Assembly: GCA_036260375.1 (NCBI GenBank)
Contig: DASZZZ010000109.1
Coordinates: 20,410-84,409 of the forward strand
Length of the DNA: 64,000 nt
Origin: DASZZZ01 sp036260375
GTDB taxonomy: Bacteria; Actinomycetota; CADDZG01; WHSQ01
Direction: 5' to 3'
Positions 61,383-64,000 of the stretch are shown in pieces; within the stretch, counting starts at the first letter, position 1; each line of letters opens with the position of its first letter. Made by a program: the position numbers and the translations under genes. The notes beneath the pieces are model-generated. The model was not told where the DNA came from. It saw nothing but the letters and a program-made list of their open reading frames with translations, and searched no databases.

Positions 61383-64000
61383 CTACCGGACCGTCGTCTG
61401 CTCGGTGTCGGAGTTGTTCGCCGCGTTGGGATCCGCAGGCGACTGCGCTCCCACGGACACCGAGTTGGTGACGGTGCCGTGGTCCGTCGCCTTCATCGTG
61501 ATGCGCACGGTCACGGTGCCGCCCGCGGCGACGTTGCCGAGCGCGCACGTCACCGCGCCCTTCGACGGCTTGCTCGCGCACGTGCCCTGCGTCGTCGTGG
61601 CTTTGCTGAAGCCGGCGTTCTTGGGCAGCGTGTCGGTCAGCGTCACGCTCTGCGCCGTGTTCGGCCCCGCGTTCGACACCGTGATGACGTAGTCGAACAG
61701 CTGCCCGCGCCGGACCGGGTCCTGCGCGTCGGTCTTGACGACCGAGAGGTCGGCCTGGGGCGTCGGCGGCGCCACCGGGCCGAACGCCTGCAGCTCCGCG
61801 ACGTGGACCTCGTTGTCGCGGTCGGCGACGACGCCGGCGCCGTTGCGGCAGTCCGTCGGGTTGACCGGGTCGAGGTCCTGCTCGCCGTGGAAGTCGGCGT
61901 CGCCGGTGCACTGGTTGTCGAGCACGACGAGCCGCAGGTGCGTCGCCTGCACCGTCGTGGGGAGCGTGAACGTGCGCAGGATCATCTCGGGCGCCACGGG
62001 CCTCGGGTTGAAGCCGGGGAACGCGTCCTCGGGGCTCGTGTAGACGCTCGCGAACGATCCCGGAGCGGTGCAGCCCGCGTTCGTCGCGCTCGCGGTGCAC
62101 GCCTGGAGCTCGAACTGGCGCAGCGCCGTGAAGCGGTTCTGGTTGAACAGCATCGCGCTCACGTTGACGCTTGCGATGTCGCGCGGCGCGCTGCCGGCGA
62201 GATCGACCGTCACCTGCTTGCCGGTGACGTCGGGCGTCGCGCCGGTGACGTCCCAGTTCGTGGCCTCGGTGTCGTCGATAAGCGCGTTGTGCTCGGCGCC
62301 GTCACCCGACGCCGTCGCGCCCTTGTGTCGCGACGCCCAGTTCGTCTGCAGGTCGAGCGTGACGGTCTTCGTCTCGCCGGCCGCGAGGTCGAGGCGGAAG
62401 CGCTTCGCCCCGTAGCCATCCGCCTGGACGACGAACTCGTACGTGCCCGGCACGAACGCCGCCGTGTCGTCGAGGTTGCTCGCGCCCGGCGCGCCACCGT
62501 CCGCGGGCCCCGTCGCCGGGTTGGTGTCGGCGATCGGCGACACGCGCGCCTCGTAGTGCCCGACGAAGACGCGCGCCGGGACCGCGGCGTTGCCCTCGTC
62601 GACGGCGCGCGCCGCGAACTTCACGACCGCCTCGCCGGAGTGCGGCGACTCGAAGTTCGGCGCCGGGTCCGTGTCGGACGCGGCGGTGCCCTCCGCCGAC
62701 GCGTTCGTGCTCGAGGCGAGCTGGCCGAAGCCGCGGCGAGCGAACGCGTTCCACAGCTCCGCCTGGTTCGCGCCGCCGAAGCGCATGACGTCGGCCGCGA
62801 GGTACGCGTCGCGCGCCTCGAGCATCGACGGGTCGGTCGGCATCAGCAGGTAGGCGTCGAACATGATCTGGATCCAGCGCCGGTTGCCCGGGCACTGGTC
62901 GGTGGGGAGCTTGCCGTCGGCGCAGTCCTGCTGCTGCTGCTGCGTCCCCGCGCCGTACTTGGCGACGAGCGCCTGACGGATGTCGTAGTTCGTCGCGCTC
63001 CAGATCTCGCCGTTGGCGTGCACCTGCTGGCCGACGATGTCGTAGCCCATGTCGCTGAAGTTCAGCGGGTTGACGCGCGGGTTGACGCCCGGCTCGGGGA
63101 ACGCGCCCGTGCGCGGGAAGTTCATCCCGTAGTTGCGGATGGCGCGGTCGTGGTTCGCCGTCGCGTAGGCGCCGACGCCGAACGGGTTCTCGCCCGAGAC
63201 CGGCGCGAAGCCGTACTCGTTGAGGTACTCGGCGGCCATGAGGTCACCGGACGACTCGCCCATGGCGCCGGCGTGGTGGCCCGAGCGCGTGCCGCCCTTG
63301 CCGATCATGCGGTTCTCGATCAGGTGGCCGTACTCGTGCCCGATCACCGCCATGTCGAAGTCACCGTCGACGCACGGCGCGTAGAACGCGCCGGCGATCG
63401 GCTGCCACAGGTACATGTTGGTGATCGGCGCGACACCGTCCGGGCCGGTGATCTGGTTGGCGTTGTCACGGACGGACAGCACGCGGGCGCCCGCCTGCGC
63501 GTTGCCCTGCTCGGGGTCGCCGCCGAGGCCGCCGCGGGCGCCGTTGTCGGCCTGCATGTTCCAGGCCGTCTCGGTGAAGCCGAGCCGGTAGGACCAGTCG
63601 TGCATGCGGTTGTGCATCGCGAAGAGGTTCACGACCGCGGCCGAGATGTCGTTGCCGACGCCGGGGACGAAGTTGCTCTGGGCGCACAGCGTCTCGAACC
63701 AGACGTTCGTCCACGGGTAGACGTAGTCACGCGTCGGGCTGCTGGGGCGGTACTGCGTCGCGGTCGGGAAGAACGGGTTGCCCCAGTTCTCGCCGGCTCG
63801 CGCGTTGTTGCCAACCGTCGTGAAGGTCGGCGCCTGCGTCCGCGCGTCCCTGTCCCACTCGACCCGCGAGGCTTTGTTCCGGATCAGGTACTGGCACAAG
63901 CGCCCGGCGCCCGCGCTCGACTCGACGTTGCCGTTCCCGAACCAGCACCAAAGATCGCGGGTGTCCGAGCTCGGGTAGTTCCACGGGAAGTAGTCGAGCG
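61383..64000 (-). CDS. Secreted M36 (fungalysin) metallopeptidase, 5' end beyond window
   Basis: At least 872 residues; the frame stays open to the right edge, so the N-terminus and signal are missing. The zinc site HEYGHLIENRM (HExxH) lies in the fungalysin fold, with NLFAMHNRMHDWSYRLGF before it and GESSGDLMAAEY (third ligand Glu) after it. Then a PEGA-like module (TYEFVVQADGYGAKRFRL), a discoidin-like beta domain (~residues 550-700), and a C-terminal DUF11/CARDB-like repeat (ADLSVVKTDAQDPVRRGQLFDY, DPNAANNSDT) for surface display. The HExxH glutamate is intact. A degradative exoenzyme. Strong terminator downstream. Confidence 0.9.
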   Translation of the reverse strand, partial: LDYFPWNYPSSDTRDLWCWFGNGNVESSAGAGRLCQYLIRNKASRVEWDRDARTQAPTFTTVGNNARAGENWGNPFFPTATQYRPSSPTRDYVYPWTNVWFETLCAQSNFVPGVGNDISAAVVNLFAMHNRMHDWSYRLGFTETAWNMQADNGARGGLGGDPEQGNAQAGARVLSVRDNANQITGPDGVAPITNMYLWQPIAGAFYAPCVDGDFDMAVIGHEYGHLIENRMIGKGGTRSGHHAGAMGESSGDLMAAEYLNEYGFAPVSGENPFGVGAYATANHDRAIRNYGMNFPRTGAFPEPGVNPRVNPLNFSDMGYDIVGQQVHANGEIWSATNYDIRQALVAKYGAGTQQQQQDCADGKLPTDQCPGNRRWIQIMFDAYLLMPTDPSMLEARDAYLAADVMRFGGANQAELWNAFARRGFGQLASSTNASAEGTAASDTDPAPNFESPHSGEAVVKFAARAVDEGNAAVPARVFVGHYEARVSPIADTNPATGPADGGAPGASNLDDTAAFVPGTYEFVVQADGYGAKRFRLDLAAGETKTVTLDLQTNWASRHKGATASGDGAEHNALIDDTEATNWDVTGATPDVTGKQVTVDLAGSAPRDIASVNVSAMLFNQNRFTALRQFELQACTASATNAGCTAPGSFASVYTSPEDAFPGFNPRPVAPEMILRTFTLPTTVQATHLRLVVLDNQCTGDADFHGEQDLDPVNPTDCRNGAGVVADRDNEVHVAELQAFGPVAPPTPQADLSVVKTDAQDPVRRGQLFDYVITVSNAGPNTAQSVTLTDTLPKNAGFSKATTTQGTCASKPSKGAVTCALGNVAAGGTVTVRITMKATDHGTVTNSVSVGAQSPADPNAANNSDTEQTTVR

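Overview
The window reads as high-GC Actinomycetota chromosome. The evidence is very strong GC bias at third codon positions, many GTG/TTG starts, and frequent 1-10 nt start/stop overlaps. The gene families also fit: the CBS-less GuaB3 form of IMP dehydrogenase, a fused carboxyltransferase (AccD+AccA), PcrA, RskA-type and DUF5667-type anti-sigma partners, an Rpf-like lytic transglycosylase, twin-arginine and lipoprotein signals. The lineage looks deep-branching rather than a well-studied genus, but I cannot name it from sequence alone. No rRNA, tRNA, CRISPR array or intact transposase was seen.

Layout. 0-3.7 kb: an Rpf-like muralytic enzyme, GDP-mannose 4,6-dehydratase, a large extragenic palindrome, guaB3 and a tiny Tat-exported Cys-rich protein. 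3.7-10.5 kb: a two-gene polymorphic toxin locus, made of a 2013-aa secreted multidomain protein ending in a GIY-YIG-type nuclease domain and an overlapping Imm26+RraB immunity gene. 10.8-13.9 kb: small membrane and zinc-ribbon proteins, a lipoprotein whose signal peptide implies a CTG start, an esterase, and an operon of two micro-ORFs plus an Lrp/AsnC regulator behind a consensus promoter. 13.9-18 kb: a PrmC-like methyltransferase, guaA and a flippase. 18-18.7 kb: an MntA-HepT toxin-antitoxin pair whose HepT toxin is frameshifted. 18.8-34 kb: housekeeping genes (pcrA, a cyclophilin, fused carboxyltransferase, B12-binding mutase subunit, sucC-sucD, hydrolases, a DEAD-box helicase, purN, purH, an MFS transporter).

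34-44 kb: folD; a compact ECF sigma-factor module (sigma, DUF5667 partner with an Asp/Ser-rich tail, Ser/Thr kinase, exported Asp/Ser-rich protein) whose three transcription units share a GTAAC-N16-CGTT promoter; isocitrate and malate dehydrogenases; a CnoX/YbbN-like thioredoxin; an AMP-forming ligase; and a second sigma/anti-sigma pair of the SigK/RskA kind. 44-64 kb is accessory-like: secreted hydrolases and propeller proteins, a visibly less GC-rich orphan helicase (MrfA/YprA-like), several decayed fragments of neighbouring genes, two tandem RTX-type Ca-binding proteins, a PASTA/Excalibur protein, a zinc-ribbon membrane protein, a phosphoesterase, and a fungalysin-type (M36) metallopeptidase running off the right edge.

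How the genes fit together. The carboxyltransferase, B12 domain and sucCD lie side by side as a plausible propionyl-CoA/methylmalonyl-CoA to succinate node. guaB3, guaA, purN, purH and folD give dispersed purine and one-carbon metabolism. The best candidates for undescribed biology are the toxin/immunity locus, the three-promoter ECF module, and the helicase island set among gene remnants.
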